DNA of 9,529 bases from CAYLLT01 sp964591605 (lineage in GTDB: Bacteria; Planctomycetota; Phycisphaerae; UBA1845; PWPN01). Position numbers and translations under genes: made by a program. Of this stretch, positions 1-6,119 are shown piece after piece (positions within the stretch are counted from its first letter, which is position 1; every line of letters begins with the position of its first letter). The notes below the pieces were generated by a model. The model saw nothing but the letters and a program-made list of their open reading frames with translations. It did not search any database and had not been told where the DNA came from. The stretch is from assembly GCA_964591605.1 (NCBI GenBank), contig CAZQEN010000302.1, positions 1 through 9,529 of the forward strand. The letters run 5' to 3'.

Positions 1-33
1 CAGCTTCGGCTTCGCGGAGCGAAGCCGAAGCTG
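1..33. repeat. Perfect 15-bp hairpin, loop GGA
   Basis: Bases 1-15 are the exact reverse complement of 19-33, leaving a 3-base loop (GGA). The element begins at the window edge, so the stem may continue to the left. There is no T-run, so if it is a terminator it is not a classical intrinsic one. It is the first of three hairpins in a row upstream of the plus-strand gene cluster. Confidence 0.85.
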
Positions 34-58
34 CCCGTGTGGGCCTCCCCACGGGCAG
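31..58. repeat. GC-rich hairpin overlapping both neighbouring hairpins
   Basis: Bases 31-39 pair with 50-58, then T40 bulges and 41-43 pair with 47-49 around a 3-base loop (CCT). It shares bases 31-33 with the hairpin on its left and 53-58 with the one on its right, so it cannot fully form together with either. This gives an alternation of mutually exclusive folds if the region is transcribed. Confidence 0.7.
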
Positions 59-90
59 TCAGCATTCGCAGTTGCGAATGCTGACTGCCC
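53..90. repeat. Perfect 18-bp hairpin, 2-base loop
   Basis: Bases 53-70 are the exact reverse complement of 73-90, with only GT between them. A perfect 18-bp stem with almost no loop would extrude readily as a cruciform or form a very stable RNA hairpin. Its possible roles are a bidirectional terminator for a gene left of the window, a protein-binding palindrome, or a member of a dispersed palindromic repeat family. The window alone cannot decide between these. Confidence 0.85.
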
Positions 91-117
91 ATGCCACCCG
101 CCGATGTTGTCACGCAC

Positions 118-159
118 CCGGCAGGCCGGACTTGCGTGGGGGTCCCCTATGCCTGCCGG
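118..159. repeat. 9-bp inverted repeat in the leader region
   Basis: CCGGCAGGC at 118-126 and GCCTGCCGG at 151-159 are exact reverse complements separated by 24 bases. The spacing suits a hairpin with a large loop or a spaced operator. It lies 80-120 bp before the first gene, where regulatory signals would be expected. Just downstream, TATGAT at 186-191 resembles a -10 box, but I see no convincing -35 box at 16-18 bp from it, so no promoter is called. Confidence 0.4.
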
Positions 160-241
160 CGATGCGCGGTTATCATATCGACCCCTATGATGGGAGTGGC
201 CTCTCAGGGAGAGAACGCTCCTGTGAAGACCCGGAGCATCC

Positions 242-2023
242 ATGCGTCCCCGTTTGTGTTCGCCCCGAATGATGGTGCTGGCCGCCGCCGTCCTGAGCCC
301 GGCCCGCGCCTGGGCCGGTGTCCTCGGCGAGCTGCCCGAGCCTGGCAGCTATGTCAGCATCTGGCGAGTGATCCTCATCCTGATCTGCGTCCTGCCCTGG
401 CTGGCATTCTGCGAATGGGTGGAACGTGATACGCGGCTGATCCGCCGCCTGAACCACGACCTGTGGGCGGGCGTGGTGGTCGGGGCCGGCGCGGTCGGGC
501 TGGCATTGTGGCTGATGCTGCCCTGGAATACGGCTGGGCTCTTCGCCGCCGGCTTTGGCATGTGGTTCGTGATCACGGTCGGGACATGCGCCGTGTATGT
601 GGTGCTCCGCAACGGGATGGTGGACGCGGCCGGCCGGGTGTTCACGCCGAGGCACATCAAGGCCTGGATCAGCCGCGGCGGCAAGAAGCAGGAGAAAGGC
701 CTGGCCATCGAGCGGGTCCGCCTCATCGACAGCAAGAACAACAAGGTGCCTGTCCCGACCGATCCCAACCAGACCGACCCGTACGAAGCGGCACAACACC
801 TGATCTTCGACGCCCTGTGGCGGCGGGCCACCGACGTCGAAATGCACCTCAGCGATTCGGCGGTGAAGCTGCAATACCGGGTCGATGGCGTGCTCACCCC
901 CCGCAACGATCTGCTGACGCCTGAACAGGGCGCGGCGGCCGTGCAGTTCATCAAGACCATCGCCGGTCTGGATGTCAATGAACGCCGCCGGCCGCAGGAA
1001 GGGGAGATCATGGGGGCGATCGCCGGTGCGGATGCGCCCATGACGGACATCGAGATCAGCACCAGCGGCACGATGGAACGCGAACGGCTCGCCATGCGGA
1101 TCGTCGGCGAGCAGAACCGGCTTCGGCTGGCGGACCTGGGCCTGACGTCCGCTCAACAGAGCACCTTTGAAGACCTGGCCCATCGCTCGTCCGGGCTCAT
1201 CGTCGTGTCCGGGCCGCGGGCCAGCGGCGTGACGACCACGCTGTACGCGGCCCTCCGGACGCACGACGCGTTCATGCAGAACCTGCTGACGCTCGAGCAT
1301 TCACCGCTCATGGAGCTCGAGAACATCACGCAGAACATCTATGACTCGAGCAAGCACGAGGCGTCGTTCGCCCGGCAGTTCCAGAGCGTGCTGCGCCGCG
1401 AGCCCGACGTGGTGATGGTGAGCGACTGCCCCGACCGCGAGACGGCGCACCTGGCCGCCAAAGCCGCGGAGGAGGGCAAGAAGGTTTACATGGGCGTCAC
1501 CGCGAAAGACAGCTTCGACGCTCTCAAGAAGATCGTCAGCCTCGCGGGTGATACCGACGTGGTCTCGTCGGCGCTCATGGCCGTCACGAACCAGCGGCTG
1601 GTGCGCAAGCTGTGCATCGGCTGCCGGCAGGCCTACAAGCCCGATGCTGCCCTCCTCAAGAAGGCGAATCTGCCGGTGGACAAGATCGAGCACTTCTACC
1701 GCCCGCCGCCGGAGGGGCTGGTCGATTCCAAGGGCAACCCGATCGTCTGCACGAACTGCCAGGGCAGCGGCTATTTCGGGCGCGTCGGCGTGTTCGAGCT
1801 CCTGGTGATCGACGACACCATCCGCGAGATGATCCGGGCGGGCCAGCCGGTGAACGCCATCCGCATGCAGGCCCGCAAGGGCGGGATGTACTATCTCCAG
1901 GAAATCGGCCTTCAGAAGGTCCAAGAAGGCATCACCAGTATGAACGAGGTGCTGCGCGTGCTGCGCGACGAGGAGCCGCCCCGGCCGGCGTCCACCCCGC
2001 AGGCACCCTCACCCGCCAAGTAG
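242..2023 (+). CDS. Membrane-anchored GspE/PilB-like protein with degenerate ATPase motifs
   Basis: This 593-aa protein has the fold signature of type II secretion / type IV pilus assembly ATPases but probably cannot hydrolyse ATP. Residues 12-26 look like a signal peptide or first helix, and about 40-56, 76-93 and 98-120 are hydrophobic helices. This replaces the soluble N-terminal region usual in GspE. The GspE-like domain follows from about 182, with the landmark AGLDVNERRRPQEGEI at 241-256. The Walker A region reads GPRASGVTTT (324-333), with Val330 in place of the essential Lys. The Asp box reads LEHSP (His353 for Asp). Walker B reads VMVSDCPD, with Asp395 for Glu and Pro397 for Arg. The His-box His is Thr420. 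The C-terminal zinc site is intact (CIGC 458-461, CTNC 503-506). ATG 242 is favoured by GGAG at 233-236. It is the first gene of a cluster with a CvpA-like gene 23 bp downstream. Fold assignment is firm; loss of ATPase activity is inferred. Confidence 0.9.
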   Translation: MRPRLCSPRMMVLAAAVLSPARAWAGVLGELPEPGSYVSIWRVILILICVLPWLAFCEWVERDTRLIRRLNHDLWAGVVVGAGAVGLALWLMLPWNTAGLFAAGFGMWFVITVGTCAVYVVLRNGMVDAAGRVFTPRHIKAWISRGGKKQEKGLAIERVRLIDSKNNKVPVPTDPNQTDPYEAAQHLIFDALWRRATDVEMHLSDSAVKLQYRVDGVLTPRNDLLTPEQGAAAVQFIKTIAGLDVNERRRPQEGEIMGAIAGADAPMTDIEISTSGTMERERLAMRIVGEQNRLRLADLGLTSAQQSTFEDLAHRSSGLIVVSGPRASGVTTTLYAALRTHDAFMQNLLTLEHSPLMELENITQNIYDSSKHEASFARQFQSVLRREPDVVMVSDCPDRETAHLAAKAAEEGKKVYMGVTAKDSFDALKKIVSLAGDTDVVSSALMAVTNQRLVRKLCIGCRQAYKPDAALLKKANLPVDKIEHFYRPPPEGLVDSKGNPIVCTNCQGSGYFGRVGVFELLVIDDTIREMIRAGQPVNAIRMQARKGGMYYLQEIGLQKVQEGITSMNEVLRVLRDEEPPRPASTPQAPSPAK

Positions 2024-2046
2024 CGGGTTCTTGTGAGGTCACCATC

Positions 2047-3885
2047 ATGTGGTTCTCGCTTTTCTCGACCGTGCTCATCCTGGCGGTCACGTTCTATCAG
2101 GGGCTGCAGGGGCTCTTTACGGGCCTGATCAACTGCATCCTGGCGGTCCTGTCGGCGGCGGTGGCGTTCGGTTTCTACGAAAACGTGTACTTCGCGTTTC
2201 TGGCCGACCGCCAGCCGGACTACGGGCGGGCCATCGCGCTGGTCGGGATCTTCGTCGTCACCCTGCTTGTATTGCGGACGGCGGTCGACTCGCTGATCAA
2301 GGGGAACGTGCACTTCCCCGTCTACGTCGACCGGGCCGGCGGCGGGATCTTCGGCTTCTTCACAGCGATGATCATCGTGGGCATGCTCAGCATCGGTTTC
2401 CAGATGCTGCCGTTTCCGCCGGATTTCCTGGGCTTTGCCCGCTTCAAGGTCATCGACAAGAGCTCGGGCGAAGCGATCGCCTGGCGGGCCCCCAAGAAAG
2501 GCGAAGAGGCGCCGCTGCCCAGGCAGGACTGGAGTCAGGTGAACATGGTCCGGCAGCGCACGTGGCTCAACGCGGGCGGCTTCACCACGTCGCTCGTTTC
2601 GCACCTGTCGACCAATGCCCTGCGCGGCCGTCAGGATCTCACGTTTGCGGAGATCCATCCGGATTTCCTCGCTGAGACGTACTCGCCCCGGGCCAATGCC
2701 CTGGGTTCCTCGCGTCTGACCGCCAAGCGCGATTCGGTGCAGATCGTCGGCTACTGGGATCTGCCTCCGAACGGCCTGTTCGAGCGTGAACGCATCACGC
2801 AGAATGACAAGAAGCGCGTCAAGCTCAAGAAGGCCGACCCGCCCGAATCGGGAGAGAAGGATATCGCCATCCGCGTCAAGCTGACGGATGCCCGGGACGA
2901 GGGTGGCGACGCGGTCCGCTTCACGCCCGCCCTGGTGCGGCTCTTCATCCGGGAGAAGCCCGAGGGCCCGCTCAAGGAATGTCAGTTGTTCGGCATCAAC
3001 GATGACGCGACGGGCGCCGGGAACAGCCTCGTGCAGGTCTACCCGGGGGAACCGCTGGCCCGCTCCGAGACCAGTGAAATGGACTGGGTGTTCCGCGTGC
3101 CCGAGGAAGCGCAACTGGTGTACCTGGAGTTCAAGCAGGACGCGCGGGCGGAAATCACGCCTTCGCACGATCGGAACAAGCAGAAGCCGCTGCCGATCGG
3201 CGTCAAGCCGCCCAAGCCGGGCATCCCCAGGCCCAGATCGACCAATGGGGGGGGAACCGACACCGGGAGCGGCGGGACACCTCCGTCCGGCTCCAATCCG
3301 CCCTCAGGCTACGGCCGCATCGCGGTCATCGGCCCTGCGGAGGAAGTCGCCCTGACCGACCGGCTCCCCTTCACCGTCACCAGTTACGGCGGCAACGCCG
3401 AGGTGACCAACGGCGTGGTCAAGGGCGGGCGGTTGCATACCACACTGGGCCCGGACTGGATGCCGCCGCCGGGTAACAACCCCCCCGCCGAGCGGTTCGA
3501 GGTCCCCGCCGACAAGCGCATGCTGCAAGTGAACGTCATCAAGCTCCAGCCGGGAAGCTGGCTCGGAAACGTGATGAGCACGGCGCGCGAGAACATCGGC
3601 GATTTCTACATGAAGGATGCCAGCGGGCACACGTTCCCACCGATGGGCATTTATGCGATCGCGAGCGTGGGCGGCCAACGACAGTTTGAGCTGATTTATC
3701 TCGACGAGACCGCCCGCGAAATCGGAGCACACCTGCCCAAGCTCGAGCGCATTCATTCCCGCGACCTGCAGGGCGATTATGCCCTCTACTTCCTCTTCAT
3801 CGTGCCTCCGGGTACAAAACCGGTCGAGATCCACACGGGCGGGACCCCCGTGGACCTTCGCTCGTTCAATGTTGAAGTGAAGTAA
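2047..3885 (+). CDS. CvpA-like membrane protein with large C-terminal extension
   Basis: This 612-aa protein begins with a CvpA-type membrane domain: four hydrophobic helices at about 2-15, 26-44, 62-78 and 98-118, with the early Gly-spaced segment YQGLQGLFTGL. CvpA proteins are usually about 160-200 aa, so roughly 490 residues here are extra. The extension has a region around 130-260, a beta-rich stretch at about 272-372, a Pro/Gly/Ser-rich linker at about 381-421, and a second beta-rich domain at about 422-612. The two beta regions share an aromatic-x-F-x-VP pattern (WVFRVPEE near 347; FLFIVPPG near 582), which recalls Ig-like or telokin-like domains, but I do not recognise a named family. 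ATG 2047 is chosen because GAGGT (2035-2039) lies 7 bases upstream and the reading frame opens well before it inside the previous gene. It is likely co-transcribed with the GspE-like gene. The role is unknown. Confidence 0.8.
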   Translation: MWFSLFSTVLILAVTFYQGLQGLFTGLINCILAVLSAAVAFGFYENVYFAFLADRQPDYGRAIALVGIFVVTLLVLRTAVDSLIKGNVHFPVYVDRAGGGIFGFFTAMIIVGMLSIGFQMLPFPPDFLGFARFKVIDKSSGEAIAWRAPKKGEEAPLPRQDWSQVNMVRQRTWLNAGGFTTSLVSHLSTNALRGRQDLTFAEIHPDFLAETYSPRANALGSSRLTAKRDSVQIVGYWDLPPNGLFERERITQNDKKRVKLKKADPPESGEKDIAIRVKLTDARDEGGDAVRFTPALVRLFIREKPEGPLKECQLFGINDDATGAGNSLVQVYPGEPLARSETSEMDWVFRVPEEAQLVYLEFKQDARAEITPSHDRNKQKPLPIGVKPPKPGIPRPRSTNGGGTDTGSGGTPPSGSNPPSGYGRIAVIGPAEEVALTDRLPFTVTSYGGNAEVTNGVVKGGRLHTTLGPDWMPPPGNNPPAERFEVPADKRMLQVNVIKLQPGSWLGNVMSTARENIGDFYMKDASGHTFPPMGIYAIASVGGQRQFELIYLDETAREIGAHLPKLERIHSRDLQGDYALYFLFIVPPGTKPVEIHTGGTPVDLRSFNVEVK

Positions 3886-3946
3886 CCAGGTCGCCGTGTC
3901 AGAACGCCGAAACCGTCAACACCGCAAGACGAGGTGAACGCAACCA

Positions 3947-4447
3947 ATGCCCAGAGAACTTCAAGCCGGCGCATTTCCGATGATCGGAGGTGCTTTCATT
4001 CTGCTGCTGATCCTGTGTGTGGGGGCCTACATGCTGTTTGGCCCCGGCGCGGCGCCGCCGGCCGCGGCCAGCACCACCAAACTGCCGGGTGACCCGGTCT
4101 CCGGAGAGCCGGTGAAAACGGCATCCGGCCTGGAATACTACGAGATTCGCGAGGGCACGGGCGCCCAGCCCAGCGGACCTACCGCGCAGGTCAAGGTTCA
4201 TTACACCGGCTGGCTGACCAGCGGCAAGAAGTTCGACAGCTCGGTGGATCGCGGGCAGCCGGCCACGTTCCCGCTCAACGGCGTCATCAAGGGGTGGACC
4301 GAAGGCGTCGGCAGCATGAAAGTCGGCGGAAAACGCAAGCTGATCATCCCTGCGAACCTGGGTTACGGGGCCGGGGGCAAGCCGCCGGACATCCCGGGCA
4401 ATGCCAAGCTCATCTTCGACGTGGAATTGATCGATATCGTCGGCTGA
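3947..4447 (+). CDS. Membrane-anchored FKBP-type peptidyl-prolyl isomerase
   Basis: This 166-aa protein should catalyse cis-trans isomerisation of Xaa-Pro bonds. It has a short N-terminus, one hydrophobic helix (about 13-31), an Ala/Pro-rich linker and one FKBP domain (about 59-165). Ligand-pocket residues known from FKBP12 are recognisable: Tyr86, Phe96-Asp97, Arg102, Phe108, Val113-Ile114, Trp117, Tyr140 and Phe157. The helix followed by the catalytic domain suggests an inner-membrane anchor with the domain outside the cytoplasm, or an uncleaved signal. GAGGTG at 3931-3936 supports ATG 3947. An ATG at 3980 would remove 11 residues but keep the helix. The FKBP domain closely matches that of the next gene, including near-identical DNA around the FDSSVDRGQP segment, so the two are tandem paralogues. 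Confidence 0.93.
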   Translation: MPRELQAGAFPMIGGAFILLLILCVGAYMLFGPGAAPPAAASTTKLPGDPVSGEPVKTASGLEYYEIREGTGAQPSGPTAQVKVHYTGWLTSGKKFDSSVDRGQPATFPLNGVIKGWTEGVGSMKVGGKRKLIIPANLGYGAGGKPPDIPGNAKLIFDVELIDIVG

Positions 4448-4498
4448 CCGGCCGCTCTGACCGGAGGGGAAGACTCATCCTGACACAGGAGCCCGTAC

Positions 4499-5185
4499 AT
4501 GGTTCGTCGAATGCTCGCAATCACTGGGATTCTGACCGCGCTGACTTTCGTCGCGCTGGCGGCAGACAAGGACTACACCTCGCTGCCGGCTGACCCGGCC
4601 GAGATGGCCAGGAAACTGGGCGGATCGAAGGTCGGCCTGGTGGAGGCGATCCAGGCCGCGGAAAAAGAGTCGAAAGGCAAGGCCGCCGCGGCCAGCGCCG
4701 CGCTGGTGAAGGATAAACTTGAGTATACGGTGGAGGTATACGGAGACAAGGCGCACAAACGGCTGACGCTCGACGAGGCGGGCAAGGTCGTGAAGACGGA
4801 GGAGCTCTCGATGAACCGCTGGCCGGGCGAAATCGTCACGGGCGAACCGAAGAAGAGCGACACGGGCCTGATGTACTACGATATCAAGGAAGGCACAGGC
4901 GCCATGCCCGACGGCCCGGATACACGGGTCCGGGTGCACTACTCCGGGTGGCTGACCGACGGCACGAAGTTCGACAGCTCCGTTGATCGGGGCCAGCCGG
5001 CGGACTTTCCGCTGAGCGGCGTGATTCCGGGCTGGACGGAAGGTGTCGGCGACATGAAGGTCGGCGGCAAGCGCAAACTGATCATTCCCTACGGCCTGGC
5101 CTATGGCGAGAGGGGTCACCCGCCAGTCATTCCCGCCAAGGCCACCCTGGTGTTCGACGTCGAACTGATCGAGATTCTCAAGTAG
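4499..5185 (+). CDS. Secreted FKBP-type prolyl isomerase with PepSY-like N-terminal region
   Basis: This 228-aa protein has a signal peptide (residues 1 to about 21, ending VALAA), then a region at about 45-101 resembling a PepSY domain (AIQAAEKESKGKAAAA, LEYTVEV, then LDEAGKVVKTEE), then an FKBP domain at about 120-228. Pocket residues are present: Tyr148, Phe158-Asp159, Arg164, Phe170, Val175-Ile176, Trp179, Tyr202 and Phe219. It should be exported and act on proline bonds outside the cytoplasm. PepSY-like regions are known as inhibitory or protein-binding modules in secreted proteins, so this part may recognise substrate. AGGAG (4487-4491), 7 bases before ATG 4499, fixes the start. It is the last gene of the plus-strand cluster, and its stop overlaps the end of the opposing phosphatase gene. 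The FKBP call is firm; the PepSY assignment is moderate. Confidence 0.92.
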   Translation: MVRRMLAITGILTALTFVALAADKDYTSLPADPAEMARKLGGSKVGLVEAIQAAEKESKGKAAAASAALVKDKLEYTVEVYGDKAHKRLTLDEAGKVVKTEELSMNRWPGEIVTGEPKKSDTGLMYYDIKEGTGAMPDGPDTRVRVHYSGWLTDGTKFDSSVDRGQPADFPLSGVIPGWTEGVGDMKVGGKRKLIIPYGLAYGERGHPPVIPAKATLVFDVELIEILK

Positions 5186-5864
5186 TCATCGCCCCGCGGC
5201 ATTGCGATGAGCGATGGTGGGTCGCCGGGCGGCTCATGCGGCGCTGCGCGGAGAGGTACTCCGCATACGCGCGTAAGTGCTCGCGGAGCTGCGGCGTGGA
5301 GCGGGGCGAGTAGCCGTACTTCTCCGCCTCGGCGATGGCCTGTTCGAACGTCCATCCCTGGTATTTGAGCCGATACGCCACGAACGCGGCGCCGGTCCGG
5401 TTCACGCCGGCGTAGCAGTGCACCAGCATCGGCTGGCGGGCGGGGTCGGCCATCGCGTCGGCCGCGGCATCGAGCGCGGCAAACTCACCGCGTCCGTCGC
5501 CGGGCATCGGAATCCGCAGGAGCTCGACACCCTCGCGCCGCGCCACCGCCTCTTCCTTCTGCTGCTCCGGCGAATCCGGCTCACTGCCCAGCAGGGTGAG
5601 GATGGTCTTGATCCGGTGCTCGCGGATCACGCGCGTCAGCGGGCCGGGCTCGCAGTATCCCGATCGATACAGCCGCCCGGGCTCCACGACGGCGAAGCGC
5701 CGGGGGAACACGTAGTAGCGGCCGTACTTGACGGTCAGAATGGCTCCGGCGAACAGCACCACGCCCGCCAGGAGCACGAGAATCCGTCGCGTGGGACGTT
5801 CGGGCCGCCGGCCGGGCGGGAGAGCGGGAGCCTGAGTTGCCGAATTGTGGTCTTTGACAGTCAC
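5178..5864 (-). CDS. Membrane-anchored dual-specificity/tyrosine phosphatase-like protein
   Basis: This is a Cys-based phosphatase-like protein of about 228 aa. Counting from the chosen GTG start, it has a cytoplasmic-looking basic N-terminus, one hydrophobic helix (about 28-44), the PGRLYRSG segment typical of bacterial dual-specificity relatives (about 62-69), and the signature VHCYAGVNRTG with nucleophile Cys150 and phosphate-binding Arg156. Asp123 in the PGDGRG loop is a plausible general acid. The domain would lie beyond the helix, so it may face the periplasm. GTG 5864 is preferred because GGAGAT (5873-5878) lies 8 bases upstream. An in-frame ATG at 5912 would add 16 mostly basic residues but lacks a ribosome site. 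A promoter-like pair lies just upstream. The substrate could be a phosphoprotein, phosphoinositide or other phosphoester. The stop overlaps the opposing FKBP gene by 8 bp. Confidence 0.85.
   Translation of the reverse strand: MTVKDHNSATQAPALPPGRRPERPTRRILVLLAGVVLFAGAILTVKYGRYYVFPRRFAVVEPGRLYRSGYCEPGPLTRVIREHRIKTILTLLGSEPDSPEQQKEEAVARREGVELLRIPMPGDGRGEFAALDAAADAMADPARQPMLVHCYAGVNRTGAAFVAYRLKYQGWTFEQAIAEAEKYGYSPRSTPQLREHLRAYAEYLSAQRRMSRPATHHRSSQCRGAMTT
5186..5210. terminator. Candidate hairpin between convergent genes
   Basis: TCATCGC at 5186-5192 pairs perfectly with GCGATGA at 5204-5210 around an 11-base loop containing CCGCGG. It starts immediately after the stop codon of the secreted FKBP gene, inside the C-terminal codons of the opposing phosphatase gene. 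No T-run follows. It may stop transcription of the plus-strand cluster, but the stem is short and the evidence is only positional. Confidence 0.3.
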
Positions 5865-5932
5865 TCCCGTCGATCTCCAGCGAATGCGGCCTGATCGGCG
5901 CTGTCGTGGCATGCGCCGCGAGACTGGTGGGC

Positions 5933-5961
5933 GTTCTAGAATAGCGTGCAGCGGCTGTCAG
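5933..5961 (-). promoter_or_regulatory. Candidate sigma70-type promoter for the phosphatase gene
   Basis: On the minus strand, CTGACA (5961-5956; 5 of 6 to TTGACA) and TAGAAC (5938-5933; 4 of 6 to TATAAT) are separated by exactly 17 bp. Transcription would start near 5926, about 60 bases before the preferred GTG and only about 14 before the upstream ATG. The match is fair, not strong. Confidence 0.35.
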
Positions 5962-6119
5962 GATGCGACAAGACCTCCGTCCGATCGAGAGAGCGATCCG
6001 CCATCGGCAGACCCGGCCGCCACCCGCCACGGCGGACAGGCTCCGGGGCGGCACGTTCGACGGGCGGAGCAGACAGTAGAGAGCCAGGCACCCCGGCGAT
6101 GAATGTCGCTGCGGCACAA
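5962..6119. other. Intergenic stretch with no recognised gene
   Basis: The gap between the phosphatase start (5864) and the purE stop (6259) is nearly 400 bp. Apart from the candidate promoter, the short frame at 6120-6200 and the hairpins at 6205-6245, I see nothing coding in it. Open frames here give Arg/Pro-rich, low-complexity translations typical of GC-rich non-coding DNA. No tRNA-like cloverleaf was seen on either strand. Confidence 0.5.

Noticed and set aside
171..191. Promoter with -10 at TATCAT or TATGAT before the GspE-like gene
   Set aside because: Neither hexamer has an acceptable -35 partner at 16-18 bp, so it is mentioned only as a possibility.
1..241. Terminal inverted repeats of an insertion sequence or a CRISPR repeat
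   Set aside because: The palindromes are adjacent hairpins with different sequences, not regularly spaced direct repeats. No transposase or cas gene is present.
185..1300. Long minus-strand open frame opposite the GspE-like gene
   Set aside because: It is an antisense shadow produced by GC-rich codon bias. It is full of His/Arg/Gly/Asp with no recognisable motif, while the plus strand encodes clear family landmarks.
1612..2046. N-terminal extension of the CvpA-like frame into the GspE-like gene
   Set aside because: The frame happens to be open, but the segment is an out-of-frame reading of the GspE-like C-terminus. The ATG at 2047 has a ribosome site and begins the first membrane helix.
1912..3168. 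Long minus-strand open frame opposite the CvpA-like gene
   Set aside because: Charged, low-complexity translation with no motif. The plus-strand frame has membrane helices, a ribosome site and good operon spacing.
5865..5912. ATG start 16 codons upstream for the phosphatase
   Set aside because: No ribosome site was seen before it, whereas GTG 5864 has GGAGAT 8 bases upstream. The longer form remains possible.
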